NCBI RefSeq assembly: GCF_017916365.1
Contig: NZ_JAFMSU010000001.1
Location: forward strand, 620,001-684,000
Length of the DNA: 64,000 nucleotides
Direction of reading: 5' to 3'
Origin: Rufibacter roseolus
Lineage (GTDB): Bacteria > Bacteroidota > Bacteroidia > Cytophagales > Hymenobacteraceae
In this document: positions 42,544 through 52,039 of the stretch, one piece after another
Layout of the letters: each line of letters begins with the position of its first letter
How positions within the stretch are numbered: position 1 is the first letter of the stretch
Notes under the pieces: model-generated
What the model saw: the letters and a program-made list of their open reading frames with translations, nothing else
Database searches by the model: none
What the model was told of the DNA's origin: nothing
Translations under genes and position numbers: made by a program

Positions 42544-43859
42544 GAACATCAATAAAGAACCTATTCTTCGTGTTGCTGGCCGTTTTGGTGGTGGCTTGTA
42601 ACGGCAAAGACGAGCACCAGCATGCCGAAGCGGGCACCACCTATACCTGCCCCATGCACCCCCAGATAGTGGAAGAAGAGCCCGGTTCCTGTCCGGTCTG
42701 CGGCATGGATCTGGTTCCGGTGCAGAAACAAAAAACCGAGGCCAAAACGGCCAGCTCCTATACCTGTCCCATGCACCCGCAGATTGCAGAGGACCAGCCG
42801 GGTTCATGCCCCATCTGCGGGATGGACTTAGTTCCGGTGCAAAATCAGAAAAACGGCTCAGAAACGGGTGCCATCATGCTCAGCGATAACCAAATCCGGT
42901 TAGGGAACATCACCACGAGGCCCGTCCAGATGGGGCAGGTAGGCAGCAATACGGTGCTTACGGGAAGATTGGTGGTGGACCAGACCCAGGCCGATCTGAT
43001 CAGCAGCCGGGCGGCGGGCCGTATTGAGAGGCTGTACGTGAAGGAGACGGGCCAGTCCATCCGGAAAGGGCAACCGCTCTACGACCTGTACAGCGAGACG
43101 CTGCTCACGCTGGAGCAGGAGTACCTATTGGCGCTGGACCAGGTGAAGGCCTTCCCCGGCGAGAAACAGTTTGCCTCTATCCTGAGCGCCTCTAAAAGAA
43201 AGCTGCAACTATCGGGCCTTACCAACGCGCAAATCAACCGCATTGGCCGTACCCGCCGGTTTGACACCCGCATCACGTTTGTGGCGCCCACCTCGGGCAC
43301 CGTGACGGAGATCTCCGCCGCCGAGGGAATGTACGTGGCCGAAGGAAGTCCGCTTTACCGGCTGAGCCGTTTCGGGAGTATCTGGGCCGAGGCGGAGCTG
43401 TACGCGCAGGAAGCAAACCAACTGAAGGTAGGTACGCAGGTGGAGGTCACCGTGCCCGGTGCCACTTCTCCTATCAAAACCAAGATATCCTTCATCAACC
43501 CTGAGTTCCGGCAGGGGAGCCAGGTAGTAGTGGCACGGGCAGCTTTGCCCAATCCGCAGGGAAGATTGATTCCGGGAACCCAGGCCACTATCACCTTGCC
43601 GGCGGCGGCAAACCAGGCCCTGACCCTGCCGCTGGATGCCGTGATCAGAGACTCCAAAGGGGCGCACGTTTGGGTGCAGAGGGGAAAGAATACGTTTACG
43701 TCTAAGATGGTGACCCTGGGTGAGGAAAGCGCGAACCAAGTGGCCATTACCAGCGGCCTTACCGAGAAAGACACCGTGGTGGTCACGGGCGCTTACCTGC
43801 TCTACAGTGAATATGTGCTGAAGAAAGGCTCAGACCCCATGGCCGGGCACAACCACTAA
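42540..43859 (+). CDS. CusB-like adaptor with two metal-binding domains
   Basis: A 439-aa lipoprotein (lipobox LVVAC near residue 20) with two tandem CPMHP modules (about residues 35-64 and 75-105), then an HlyD/CusB fold (SSRAAGRIERLYVKETGQSI, LYDLYSETLLTLEQEYL). It starts by ATGA overlap with the first adaptor gene. Two different adaptors for one pump is unusual: they may form a mixed hexamer, or one may deliver metal. A gene-end palindrome follows the stop. Confidence 0.9.
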   Translation: MRTSIKNLFFVLLAVLVVACNGKDEHQHAEAGTTYTCPMHPQIVEEEPGSCPVCGMDLVPVQKQKTEAKTASSYTCPMHPQIAEDQPGSCPICGMDLVPVQNQKNGSETGAIMLSDNQIRLGNITTRPVQMGQVGSNTVLTGRLVVDQTQADLISSRAAGRIERLYVKETGQSIRKGQPLYDLYSETLLTLEQEYLLALDQVKAFPGEKQFASILSASKRKLQLSGLTNAQINRIGRTRRFDTRITFVAPTSGTVTEISAAEGMYVAEGSPLYRLSRFGSIWAEAELYAQEANQLKVGTQVEVTVPGATSPIKTKISFINPEFRQGSQVVVARAALPNPQGRLIPGTQATITLPAAANQALTLPLDAVIRDSKGAHVWVQRGKNTFTSKMVTLGEESANQVAITSGLTEKDTVVVTGAYLLYSEYVLKKGSDPMAGHNH

Positions 43860-43870
43860 CCACGTAAAAG

Positions 43871-43914
43871 CAAAGCTGTTTTAGGGCTTGTTTTCAGAAA
43901 ACAGCCATAAAAAC
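43871..43914 (+). terminator. Nested palindrome after the second adaptor gene
   Basis: AAAGCTGTTTTAGGGCTTG then TTTTCAGAAAACAGCCATAA: inner GCTTGTTTTC / GAAAACAGC pair around a 2-nt centre. It begins 12 nt after the stop. Confidence 0.7.
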
Positions 43915-43958
43915 AATGAACGCTGCGGCTAATCTGTCTCTTGTTGTAAATTGCCGGC

Positions 43959-44765
43959 ATGGTAAGAAGCAGGCATTACTATATCCGGAAGTTCCACCGC
44001 TATTTTGGGGTTATTCTGGGCATTCAGTTCCTTTTCTGGACCCTAGGCGGCTTGTACTTCAGCTGGAATGACATAGACAAGGTGCACGGCGATCACCTCC
44101 GGAAAGAGAAAAGGTATCTGCCCGCCGCCCTGAACCTGGTTTCCCCGCAAATACCCCTGAGGGAACTACAGGCCACTACCGACGTGGATTCGATCAACTC
44201 CATTCAGTTGGTGGAGGTGTTGGGTTTACCCACATACCAGATTCGCTACTACTCCAAGGAAGATACTACCCAAAATGCGCAGCCAGGTGACGCGCACGGC
44301 GGCGGACACGCAGTTGCCAGCAGTAAGGTGCAACTGGCCAATGCCACTACAGGCCAGTTAATGGCGCCACTCAACAAGGAGACTGCGGTGCAAGTCGCCT
44401 TAAATAACGTAGTGGCACCAGCCCAGGTGGAGAAAGTAGAGTACCTCGCCGAGGTAAGTGGCCACCATGAATACCGTGAGAAGCCTCTGCCCGCTTGGGC
44501 TGTTACTTTCAGCGAGCCTAACTGCACGGTGTATGTCTCCGCAGAACTAGGCACTTTCCAGGCCATCCGGCACAACCAGTGGCGCATGTTTGACTTCCTC
44601 TGGATGCTGCACACCATGGATTTCCAAACCCGCGATAACATAGGGAATTTGCTTTTGAAGGCTTTTTCGTTTTTCGGGCTGATAACGGTACTGTCTGGGT
44701 TTGTGCTTTACTTCGTCTCGTCTTCTGCCATGCGGAAAGTGAAAAAGAAGGCGGGTGGCCTATGA
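43959..44765 (+). CDS. PepSY-domain membrane protein
   Basis: A 268-aa protein with an N-terminal amphipathic/membrane segment (about 12-35: YFGVILGIQFLFWTLGGLYF), two PepSY-like lobes in the periplasm (LRELQATTDVDSINSIQLVE, KETAVQVALNNVV) and a C-terminal helix (about 235-258). It resembles PepSY-TM proteins found beside siderophore or metal transport genes. Next to a metal efflux system it may reduce or buffer metal at the membrane; this is inference. It starts 100 bp after the second adaptor gene. Confidence 0.82.
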   Translation: MVRSRHYYIRKFHRYFGVILGIQFLFWTLGGLYFSWNDIDKVHGDHLRKEKRYLPAALNLVSPQIPLRELQATTDVDSINSIQLVEVLGLPTYQIRYYSKEDTTQNAQPGDAHGGGHAVASSKVQLANATTGQLMAPLNKETAVQVALNNVVAPAQVEKVEYLAEVSGHHEYREKPLPAWAVTFSEPNCTVYVSAELGTFQAIRHNQWRMFDFLWMLHTMDFQTRDNIGNLLLKAFSFFGLITVLSGFVLYFVSSSAMRKVKKKAGGL

Positions 44766-45121
44766 GTGGGTGTGGGTAACCGGCGCGCGCAAGACAGCCA
44801 GCGTGACGTTTGATAAAGAGGTGATCATAGGAGGAACTTATTTCCCCGCCGTAAAATACTCGCTGTTAATCATTCCTGGCCACTTATCCGGATCATAATC
44901 CTGAACGAAGACAGGAACAGCGTTTGACCTAAAACTATGGCCAGGGAAAAGCCGTTTTGCAAATAAAAGTAAATTCCCCTCTACTGCTGTAACAACAAGA
45001 TAGATTGAGGTGCCCCATTCAAGAAGCTGGTAGTACCTACCTATCACCACTGCTTGGAAGAAGGTAGGGGCTACCGGAAAAATCGGCTCAATAGAGGAAA
45101 GAATTTTAAAATAGAAACACC
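44766..45121. other. Intergenic region before the H-NOX gene
   Basis: 356 bp. A doubtful 70-aa minus-strand frame (44838-45050) is the only open frame. No clear promoter consensus or hairpin was found. Confidence 0.5.
44838..45050 (-). CDS. Doubtful small ORF (70 aa)
   Basis: A 70-aa frame with a hydrophobic front (IYLVVTAVEGNLLLFA) and acidic tail. It overlaps nothing, but no family is recognised and no terminator or promoter marks it. It may be a chance frame. Confidence 0.25.
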   Translation of the reverse strand: MVIGRYYQLLEWGTSIYLVVTAVEGNLLLFAKRLFPGHSFRSNAVPVFVQDYDPDKWPGMINSEYFTAGK

Positions 45122-45700
45122 ATGGAAGGGAAAATTGGTAAGCAGGACATGATGCATGGTTCCATTTTTGTTTTACTGAAGCGGTATGTGGAAAACGCCT
45201 ATGATCACAGCACTTGGATAAGGCTGGTAGAATCGGCAGGCGTAGGGCGGACGGCTTACCACATGCACGAGATGTATCCCACTGATGAACTGTTCAACAT
45301 AGTTGGCAAAGCCTCTGAGGCAACCGGTATCCCTGTCTACGACCTGATGGAAAGCTATGGTGAGTTCCTGGTTCCGGATTTGCTTCTGGTGTACAAGAAA
45401 TATGTAAGGCCTGAGTGGCGCACCTATGAGATGCTGCTGAACACCGAGGAGGCCATGCACGGCGCAGTGAAGAAGGAAGATGGCAGGACATCCCCACCCA
45501 AACTGCTGGTGACCAAGCAGGGGCCAAGCAGATTGATTGTGGACTATCATTCAAAGCGCCGTATGGCTGGGGTAGCTGTAGGAATCATAAAAGGAATAGC
45601 CAAATACTACCATGAGAGCGACGAGGTGAGCGTAAAACGCCTCACCGAACCGCATGCCGAGAGGGTTCAGATTGTGGTGGATTTCATGAACCGGTCATGA
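45122..45700 (+). CDS. Stand-alone H-NOX heme sensor
   Basis: A 192-aa single-domain H-NOX (heme NO/O2-binding) protein. From MHGSIF at residue 11, which matches the canonical start of the family, the spacing fits known H-NOX proteins: proximal heme ligand H113 (family ~102) and the heme-propionate motif Y142-x-S144-x-R146 (family Y131-S133-R135). The start is ATG 45122, or 45149/45152 if the first ten residues are not translated. Such proteins bind NO (or O2) and signal to a partner such as a kinase or cyclase. Here the neighbour 14 bp downstream is a STAS-like protein, and no kinase adjoins. Confidence 0.87.
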   Translation: MEGKIGKQDMMHGSIFVLLKRYVENAYDHSTWIRLVESAGVGRTAYHMHEMYPTDELFNIVGKASEATGIPVYDLMESYGEFLVPDLLLVYKKYVRPEWRTYEMLLNTEEAMHGAVKKEDGRTSPPKLLVTKQGPSRLIVDYHSKRRMAGVAVGIIKGIAKYYHESDEVSVKRLTEPHAERVQIVVDFMNRS

Positions 45701-45713
45701 TGAAGCCAGGTCT

Positions 45714-46100
45714 ATGATGATTATCTATGAAAACGGGTTTGTGAAAATCCATTATGATCCTGCAGAGGACATCATGTTTGCGACCTTGCCGCAGATTGAC
45801 AACAGCCTCTTCACTGAAGTTAGGCGGTCATACGACATAGTGGTGGACCATGTGAAAAGCTACGATGTCAAGAAACTTCTGATAGACGCCTCCCAAACCC
45901 AGGTAAAGGTGCCTGAAGAGGTTTTATTGCCTATCTTCTCCCATTTCATCAAAGGGCTGAGTTCTTCCCGGCTTCAAAGGCTGGCTCGCATAATTTCCTC
46001 TAATATCTCCCGTGAAAGGATTATAGAGTTAACTTTCATGCATACCTCGCCACCCTTCCAGTATGAAGGGTTTCCTCATTCCCACCAAGCAATCACCTAG
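45714..46100 (+). CDS. STAS/SpoIIAA-like small protein
   Basis: A 128-aa protein with alternating strand/helix pattern (VKIHYDPAEDIMFATLPQID, VKKLLIDASQTQV) similar to SpoIIAA-like STAS-type proteins, which act as protein-interaction switches. The family assignment is weak. It lies 14 bp after the H-NOX gene on the same strand, so it is a good candidate for the H-NOX partner or output protein. Confidence 0.6.
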   Translation: MMIIYENGFVKIHYDPAEDIMFATLPQIDNSLFTEVRRSYDIVVDHVKSYDVKKLLIDASQTQVKVPEEVLLPIFSHFIKGLSSSRLQRLARIISSNISRERIIELTFMHTSPPFQYEGFPHSHQAIT

Positions 46101-46874
46101 CTGAAGGGGTAACTGCAGTCAAAAAAAAACACAGTTACAGTATCATTCTGTTTTATCTCTCTGGCCAGATAAGCAGCAGGCCGCCTTTGCCCGCTGTGCC
46201 TGAGTATTTCGGTACCTCTATTAATGCGGCCGAGCCATTCTGGAGGCTCTTTACAACAGAGCGAGCAACCTAAACTTACCCTTCCCAAATACTCTTACTA
46301 GCGGCTTCAGCAAGTGAACTATGGTTCGATATGGCCCTAAGCTAAGTAATGCATTGCCAAGGTTTGTATGGCCTATTTCAGGTTCTTTTCAGCTTGTATT
46401 GCCAGTAATTCCTCTTGTTTAGCGCTCCAGGAACCTATAATTAGCTAGATATGAGTTAGGCAGCCCCTGGTGAATATTAATTTTCCTATGTGACGCTTAG
46501 GTAAAACTTTACATATACCGATAAACTGACAAAAGGTTATATAAATTTTATAAAAATTATTTTAATTATAAAAAGAATTTTAAATATATAAGAGAATATA
46601 TGTCAGATAAATTCAATAGTTAAAATTTGACATAGACAAAATCTGAAATGTGGATATTCTGATTTTAATAAGCTTTTTTCAATAAATATATAGGACTTAA
46701 ATGTTTTGTTTGTAAAGTGTTTAGATAGAGTTTTAGAAAATATTATGTTAATATATTAGAATAGTATAAATGTATAGTGTGTAGAATTGACAAATATCAT
46801 TTCTAATATTGTGTCGTAAGTTCAAAACGATAGTTAAGTAATACAAAAGAATTTATATACTATTATATCTATAC
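46101..46874. other. 774-bp AT-rich intergenic region
   Basis: No gene supported; a 63-residue minus frame at 46097-46288 is not convincing. From about 46500 to 46870 the sequence is strongly A/T with many TATA-like tracts, ending at the adhesin ATG. It probably carries the adhesin promoter, but the low complexity prevents picking one. Confidence 0.6.
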
Positions 46875-49800
46875 ATGAAACGTTTGTACCCCTCCTGCAT
46901 AAACTCCTTTGCTCAAGTACCTTCATTAGTGTCTTACACACAGCAAGAAGAGACTACAGAATCTTTGAAGAGCAAAGATGTGGTTAAGGTTCCAGCACAA
47001 ACCTTTTTTTCAAATCTAGCCGCTGCTGCTCTGCTATTAGTATTGATGGTGTTCGCAGGTATGTCCCAGGCATTCGGACAAACAAACGTAGCTATTGGCA
47101 AAACGGCAACGGCCACTTCGGTTAACTCCACCTATCCGGCAAGCAATGCCGTTGACGGTAACACAACCACCAGGTGGCAAAGCTTGGACAACAACACAGT
47201 GTCCTTTACAGTCGATTTAGGCGAAACTTATAATATTTCCCAAGTGCAGTTGTTGTGGGAGTCCAATAACTATGGAGTTGACTTTGCCGTGCAGGTTTCT
47301 AATGACAACGTTAACTGGACGGTTATGCGGACTGCAGAAAATAATGGTTCAGCTACTAACAACTATACTGGATTAAATTTTTCAGGACGTTACGTCAGAG
47401 TGAACGGAACGGCAAAAAGGGCATCCTTTCTCTTCCAAACATATTACTACTCTTTGCAGGAATTTCAAGTGTATGGAACTCCAGTGTATAGTTATATCTC
47501 CCAGCATTACTCCATATACTCGCTGAAAAACGGAACAGAGTTAGCGAAAGCAACCCTCAACACTGGCCAAATCAGTAGCGCTACAATTGCAACGGGTGCT
47601 AATCCCTTGCCTGATTTCCTAACACTAAACGCGAATGGGAACATTACTGTAAATAACAATCCGGTAACAGTTGGCACCTATTCAACTACCGTACGCTTTA
47701 ATGGAAGCACAAACCTTACCGCAGGTGTACAAATTAACATCAATGATGATGTATTTCAAGTCAACAACGAAGCCTTCAAACTAGGAGACAACAACTACAG
47801 GTTAACAGAGGCCTCTGCCAACAAAAGAGGTGAAGTTTGGAGAACTACTCCTGTTGACTTGTCTAAATCCTTTGAGATTTCTTTCAAGGCTAACTTGGGA
47901 ACGGCAGATGGCGGAGCAGATGGTATCGCTTTCGCATTGCAGCGCCATGGTAGCAATCCTTTGTTTGCCTACGGTGCCACAGGAGAAGGTTTGGGCGTAG
48001 GACATGGAAGCAGTACCACCAATCCCAGGTCTGGAGGTATTTCCCCATCTGTTGTAGTGGAGTTCGATACTTGGCAGAATACAGAGGTAAACAATGCAGC
48101 GATTGAACCAAACTATGACCATTTGGCCATTTTCCTGAGTGGCGAGGAGAGAACCCCTGTGAGGGAGATTGAAGGGAATGCCACCTCTCCATGGACTGTT
48201 AAACCTATGAAAGGTACTGCAAGTGCTCCGGTAAACGTGGAGGATGGGGTAGACCACTTAGTGAGAATTATCTGGGATAAGGACACTAAAAAAATGTCAG
48301 TGTACTTTGACAATAGTCTACGGACTTCCTATACAGCAGACTTGGTGAAAACCGTTTTTGGGGATGATCCTATTGTATACTTCGGATACTCTGCCAGTAC
48401 AGGGTCAAGCGTAAACCAGCACATAGTGTCTGAGATTAACTTTACCCCGCTGGATATTGATGGGGACGGGATTGCGAATAGCACAGACATGGACAGCGAT
48501 AATGATGGTATATCCAACACTGCAGAGTCTGGTGGTGCAGATCCATTCGCAGACCATAACGCAGACGATTTAGCCAACTATAAAGACCCGGTTTACGCTG
48601 CTAGTGTAGGTAGCTCCCTGAATAGCAAAGGTGTGGTTGCCAGCATGGACAAGGATGGAGACGGTATCATCAATGTGTTGGACCTTGACTCAGACAATGA
48701 TGGCCTCCCCGATGCAGTAGAGGCTAATAATGGTAACCTGCCAGACAACATGCAGGCGAACGGCCAGTATCCTGCTTCCTTTGTAACTGGTACTACGGAT
48801 GTAAACCGCAACGGAATGGTAGATGCGGTGCAGTCTAATGCATTGCCCAACGGAGATAAAGATGGTGATGGAATTCCCAACGCCTTGGACCTTGACTCAG
48901 ACGGTGATGGAATTGTAGATGCCATTGAGGCAAACAATGGGGTACTGCCTTCCAGCATGACTTCTGTTGGCCAGTACAGTGTCGCCTACATGTTCCAGAA
49001 TGATCATAACTGGGATGGCATCAGTGATATAGTGGCCAGTACCCCGCTTGCCAATGGAGACTTTGATCAGGATGGTTTAATGAACTTCCTTGACATTGAC
49101 GCTGACAGCGATGGATTGCCAGATAATTTGGAAGCGCAGGCGAAGGATGGCATGCTCGCTGCCAAAAAAGCAGACCTAAACCAAAACGGAATTGACGATG
49201 CGTTTGATGCCAACGCTACTGGGGGTAAAGCCTTGGTTCCAGTTAACTCAGGCGGCATTGAAAGCCCAGACTTCCTGGATCTTGACAGTGACGGAGACAG
49301 CTTCCTTGATTTTGTGGAAGCATTTGACAAAAATAAGGACGGTAAGTCTTCAGATGATTTCCTGCAGTTAGCCGCAGATTTCCGGACCAGATCAGGAAAC
49401 TCCAGCATGTATACGGCAACAAAAGAAGCTAATGGGTATCCGGCCTGGATGGCATACGCCAGTGATAAGAGGCTTAACTTCCTGAGCCCTAAAAGTGCCA
49501 TTTACTACAGAGATTCAGATGCAGATGGCTTGGTAGACCTAATGGACACCCAGTCTTATGGCGAAGAGCCTACCGGGTCCTCCGTGAACTACGCCTTCCG
49601 CAGCTCAGACCTCAACACCCCGTTACCGGTAGAACTAATTAGCTTCAAGGCAACCCCCAAAGGGTCTAACGTAGCCCTAACGTGGGCCACAGCTTCAGAG
49701 AAAGACAACGATTACTTCCTGGTAGAGCGGAGTCTGGATGGTAGAACATTTACCAGCGTAGGGAAGGTAGCCGGCAACGGCACCACCAACGTGATGCAGA

Positions 49801-50171
49801 ACTACAATTTTATGACTGCTTCTGCCCCGGCCGGAACTGTTTACTACCGTCTCAAGCAGGTAGATTATAATGGCAAATCGGAGTATTCTAAAGTTATTTC
49901 AGTAAAAGCACAAGGGGCTATAGCTAGAGCCTTCCTGGCCGCCTATCCAAACCCCACGTTGGGTAAAGTGGTGTTGGTTTCTGCGGATCTGCCTGCCGGA
50001 ACTGCCACTGTCACCCTGCTCCATGTCAATGGACGCGTCGTGTTTCAGAAACAGGTGGAGGTAAATGCCGGTGATATTGAACTAGACTTAGCCGGTCAAG
50101 CAGCTGGCGTATATTGCATTCAGGTGCAAACCGCTGCGGGCAAAGGAGTGGTGCGCGTGGTGAAGCAGTAA
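46875..50171 (+). CDS. Large secreted adhesin with T9SS sorting domain
   Basis: A 1098-aa surface protein. A long N-terminal leader ends in a hydrophobic segment near residues 50-68 (AAALLLVLMVFAGMSQAFG). Then follow an F5/8 type C (discoidin) domain, about 70-205 (NVAIGKTATATSV, VQVSNDNVNWTV); a linker domain; an L-type lectin-like domain, about 295-525 (FALQRHGSN, VVVEFDTWQN); a series of thrombospondin type 3 Ca-binding repeats, about 530-910 (DIDGDGI, DSDNDG, DKDGDGI, several copies); a pre-sorting domain (LPVELISFKA, VALTWATASE); and a type A sorting domain (AAYPNPTLG...VRVVKQ) at the C-terminus. It is exported by the Sec then type IX systems, probably to bind glycans or surfaces. The extended leader is unusual. 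Confidence 0.93.
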   Translation: MKRLYPSCINSFAQVPSLVSYTQQEETTESLKSKDVVKVPAQTFFSNLAAAALLLVLMVFAGMSQAFGQTNVAIGKTATATSVNSTYPASNAVDGNTTTRWQSLDNNTVSFTVDLGETYNISQVQLLWESNNYGVDFAVQVSNDNVNWTVMRTAENNGSATNNYTGLNFSGRYVRVNGTAKRASFLFQTYYYSLQEFQVYGTPVYSYISQHYSIYSLKNGTELAKATLNTGQISSATIATGANPLPDFLTLNANGNITVNNNPVTVGTYSTTVRFNGSTNLTAGVQININDDVFQVNNEAFKLGDNNYRLTEASANKRGEVWRTTPVDLSKSFEISFKANLGTADGGADGIAFALQRHGSNPLFAYGATGEGLGVGHGSSTTNPRSGGISPSVVVEFDTWQNTEVNNAAIEPNYDHLAIFLSGEERTPVREIEGNATSPWTVKPMKGTASAPVNVEDGVDHLVRIIWDKDTKKMSVYFDNSLRTSYTADLVKTVFGDDPIVYFGYSASTGSSVNQHIVSEINFTPLDIDGDGIANSTDMDSDNDGISNTAESGGADPFADHNADDLANYKDPVYAASVGSSLNSKGVVASMDKDGDGIINVLDLDSDNDGLPDAVEANNGNLPDNMQANGQYPASFVTGTTDVNRNGMVDAVQSNALPNGDKDGDGIPNALDLDSDGDGIVDAIEANNGVLPSSMTSVGQYSVAYMFQNDHNWDGISDIVASTPLANGDFDQDGLMNFLDIDADSDGLPDNLEAQAKDGMLAAKKADLNQNGIDDAFDANATGGKALVPVNSGGIESPDFLDLDSDGDSFLDFVEAFDKNKDGKSSDDFLQLAADFRTRSGNSSMYTATKEANGYPAWMAYASDKRLNFLSPKSAIYYRDSDADGLVDLMDTQSYGEEPTGSSVNYAFRSSDLNTPLPVELISFKATPKGSNVALTWATASEKDNDYFLVERSLDGRTFTSVGKVAGNGTTNVMQNYNFMTASAPAGTVYYRLKQVDYNGKSEYSKVISVKAQGAIARAFLAAYPNPTLGKVVLVSADLPAGTATVTLLHVNGRVVFQKQVEVNAGDIELDLAGQAAGVYCIQVQTAAGKGVVRVVKQ

Positions 50172-50194
50172 GCAACAGACTATATATTATTAAG

Positions 50195-50222
50195 AAAGGC
50201 CGTCCTGCTGGGGCGGCCTTTT
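50195..50222 (+). terminator. Terminator of the adhesin gene
   Basis: AAAGGCCGTCC / GGGCGGCCTTT with a 6-nt loop followed by TTTGTTT, 24 nt after the stop at 50171. Confidence 0.88.
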
Positions 50223-50313
50223 TGTTTACCGGATAAGCTTCGTGATTGTAGTTTCGGGATTATTCAAAAGCAGGAACCTGCCGGATAGAGAAACGGAAAT
50301 ATATCCGCCAGCA

Positions 50314-51009
50314 TTACAGTTCCGCCAGCACATCTCGGTAGCCCCGCCCTATAGGGATGGAGACGCCATTCACCTCTACCTCCTCCATGGTATAAGAGTC
50401 TATCTTGTTTTTAGACACAATGAATGAGCGGTGAATCCTTTTGAAAAGATGAGCCGGCAGTAGCGTCTCAATCTCATGCGTGCTCATCTTGGAAAGGTAT
50501 TCTCCTTTGGTAGTGACCAGCTTGATGTATTCTTTCTGGCTTTCTATGTACAGGATATCACAGAACAGGATTTTCACCTTCTTCTTCTGCACATTCAGGA
50601 ACAGATAGTCTTTGGCTTCCTGGGGAACGGCGGGAGTGCCCGGTTTATCTTTATGGGCGGTTTTTACTTTATTCACCGCTACCAGGAACCGCTCAAACTC
50701 AATAGGCTTCAGGAGATAATCAGTGACGTTCAGGTTGAACCCCTCCACGGCGTACTGGTGGTAGGCCGTGGTGATAATGACCTCCGGCGGATTGGCGAGC
50801 GTTTTCAGGAAAGCCATGCCTTTCAGTTTAGGCAGGTGGATGTCCAGGAAGATAAGGTCCACGGCATGGTCGCGCAGGTAATCGGTGGCCAGGATTGCGT
50901 CTTTGAAGGTTCCCTGCAGTTCCAGGAACGGCACCTGCGACACGTAATCGGCCAGGATTTTCACGGCCAGGGGCTCATCTTCCACTATGATGCACTTGAT
51001 GTTAGACAT
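50314..51009 (-). CDS. LytTR-family response regulator
   Basis: A 231-aa regulator. The receiver has the acidic pair in IIVEDEPLA and the phospho-acceptor Asp in DLIFLDIHLPKLKG. The C-terminal LytTR DNA-binding domain includes KVKILFCDILYIESQKEYIK and KRIHRSFIVSKNKIDSY. It overlaps the kinase gene by 8 bp. Typical targets are surface or exopolysaccharide genes; the adhesin gene next door, convergent, is a tempting but untested target. Confidence 0.93.
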   Translation of the reverse strand: MSNIKCIIVEDEPLAVKILADYVSQVPFLELQGTFKDAILATDYLRDHAVDLIFLDIHLPKLKGMAFLKTLANPPEVIITTAYHQYAVEGFNLNVTDYLLKPIEFERFLVAVNKVKTAHKDKPGTPAVPQEAKDYLFLNVQKKKVKILFCDILYIESQKEYIKLVTTKGEYLSKMSTHEIETLLPAHLFKRIHRSFIVSKNKIDSYTMEEVEVNGVSIPIGRGYRDVLAEL

Positions 51010-52039
51010 GGCTGGCGAGGTTTATTTTCAAAGTTGCCGTAAACACATAGTCACCGGGTTGCACAGAAAGGCTGTAATCTGTGTAAAGCAGTTCCAGTTG
51101 CCGCCTGAGGTTGGAAAGCCCGATGTTCTCTTTCACCGGTCTTTCTTCTGAAGATGCCTCTGTAGAGTTCTTTACGATAAACGCCAGCTGCCGCTTATTC
51201 ACCGATAGATGGATGTCTACGAAGGGCTGGTTCCTGGTCTCAGACACGCCGTGTTTGAACGCATTCTCCACCAGCGGCATGAGCAGCAAAGGAGGCAGGG
51301 CCTGCTTCATGTCTTCCACGTCATAGTTGAAATTGACCCGCAAAGTCTCATCGTAACGCAACTGCTCCAGGGCGAGGTAGTCGCTGATGATCTTCAGTTC
51401 CTGTTCTATGGCAACAAAGGAGCCGCCGGCCTCATATAGCATAAACCTCAGGATCTTGGAAAGCCGCAGAATGGACTCCGGAGCCAAATCAGACTTATCG
51501 CGGGCCAGGGAATAGATGTTGTTCAGGGTATTGAAGAGAAAGTGCGGGTTGGTCTGCGACTTGAGGTAGTTGAGCTCGGCCTCCTGCTTTTCAATGCGCA
51601 GTTGCTGGGCGGCATGCTTCAGTTGAATAAAGTCATAAATGTGCCTGATTACACCGAAGAAGAAGATAGACATCACGCTGAACCCCATCTGCTCCGTGGC
51701 CCCTGCTTCTGCCGAGGGAAAGGTCTTCAACGCAGTGTATACCCCCAGCTGGATGCCTATGAACCGCCAGGCATACAAACCCCAGGAGTAAAGCATGATG
51801 TGGGCCACAAAGAGAAACAGCGAGCTGAAGATCCTTTTCCAGCTTAGCCGGGCCAGGGTAAACTCAAACAGCACGTAGTTGAGCACCACCACATAACTCA
51901 CCCGCCAGATGTTATTCAGCGCCCTTTGCCCAAAGGAATCGGGGTTCTTGGCCAGGTCAGAAAACAGCCAGAGTAACAGAAAGACCAGCCCTATGCCCGC
52001 ATAGAGTGTCACCCGCTTTTTATCCAGTGTTTTCTTCAT
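51002..52039 (-). CDS. LytS-like sensor histidine kinase (His_kinase family)
   Basis: A 345-aa kinase from the ATG at 52039 (MKKTLDKKRVTLY); a longer frame to 52123 adds 28 residues and would put extra charge before the first helix. It has about four membrane helices (residues 10-135), a short linker helix, then the phospho-acceptor His in QTNPHFLFNTLNNIYSLA and an ATPase domain with NAFKHG and GLSNLRRQL. It pairs with the LytTR regulator by 8-bp overlap. Confidence 0.92.
   Translation of the reverse strand: MKKTLDKKRVTLYAGIGLVFLLLWLFSDLAKNPDSFGQRALNNIWRVSYVVVLNYVLFEFTLARLSWKRIFSSLFLFVAHIMLYSWGLYAWRFIGIQLGVYTALKTFPSAEAGATEQMGFSVMSIFFFGVIRHIYDFIQLKHAAQQLRIEKQEAELNYLKSQTNPHFLFNTLNNIYSLARDKSDLAPESILRLSKILRFMLYEAGGSFVAIEQELKIISDYLALEQLRYDETLRVNFNYDVEDMKQALPPLLLMPLVENAFKHGVSETRNQPFVDIHLSVNKRQLAFIVKNSTEASSEERPVKENIGLSNLRRQLELLYTDYSLSVQPGDYVFTATLKINLASHV

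Noticed and set aside
41758..42807. Minus-strand open frame of 349 codons opposite the CusB-like genes
   Set aside because: Arg/His/Pro-rich shadow across the junction of two well-supported adaptor genes.
46097..46288. Minus-strand frame of 63 codons with four Cys
   Set aside because: No start context, no homologue recognised, overlaps the end of the STAS-like gene; probably chance.
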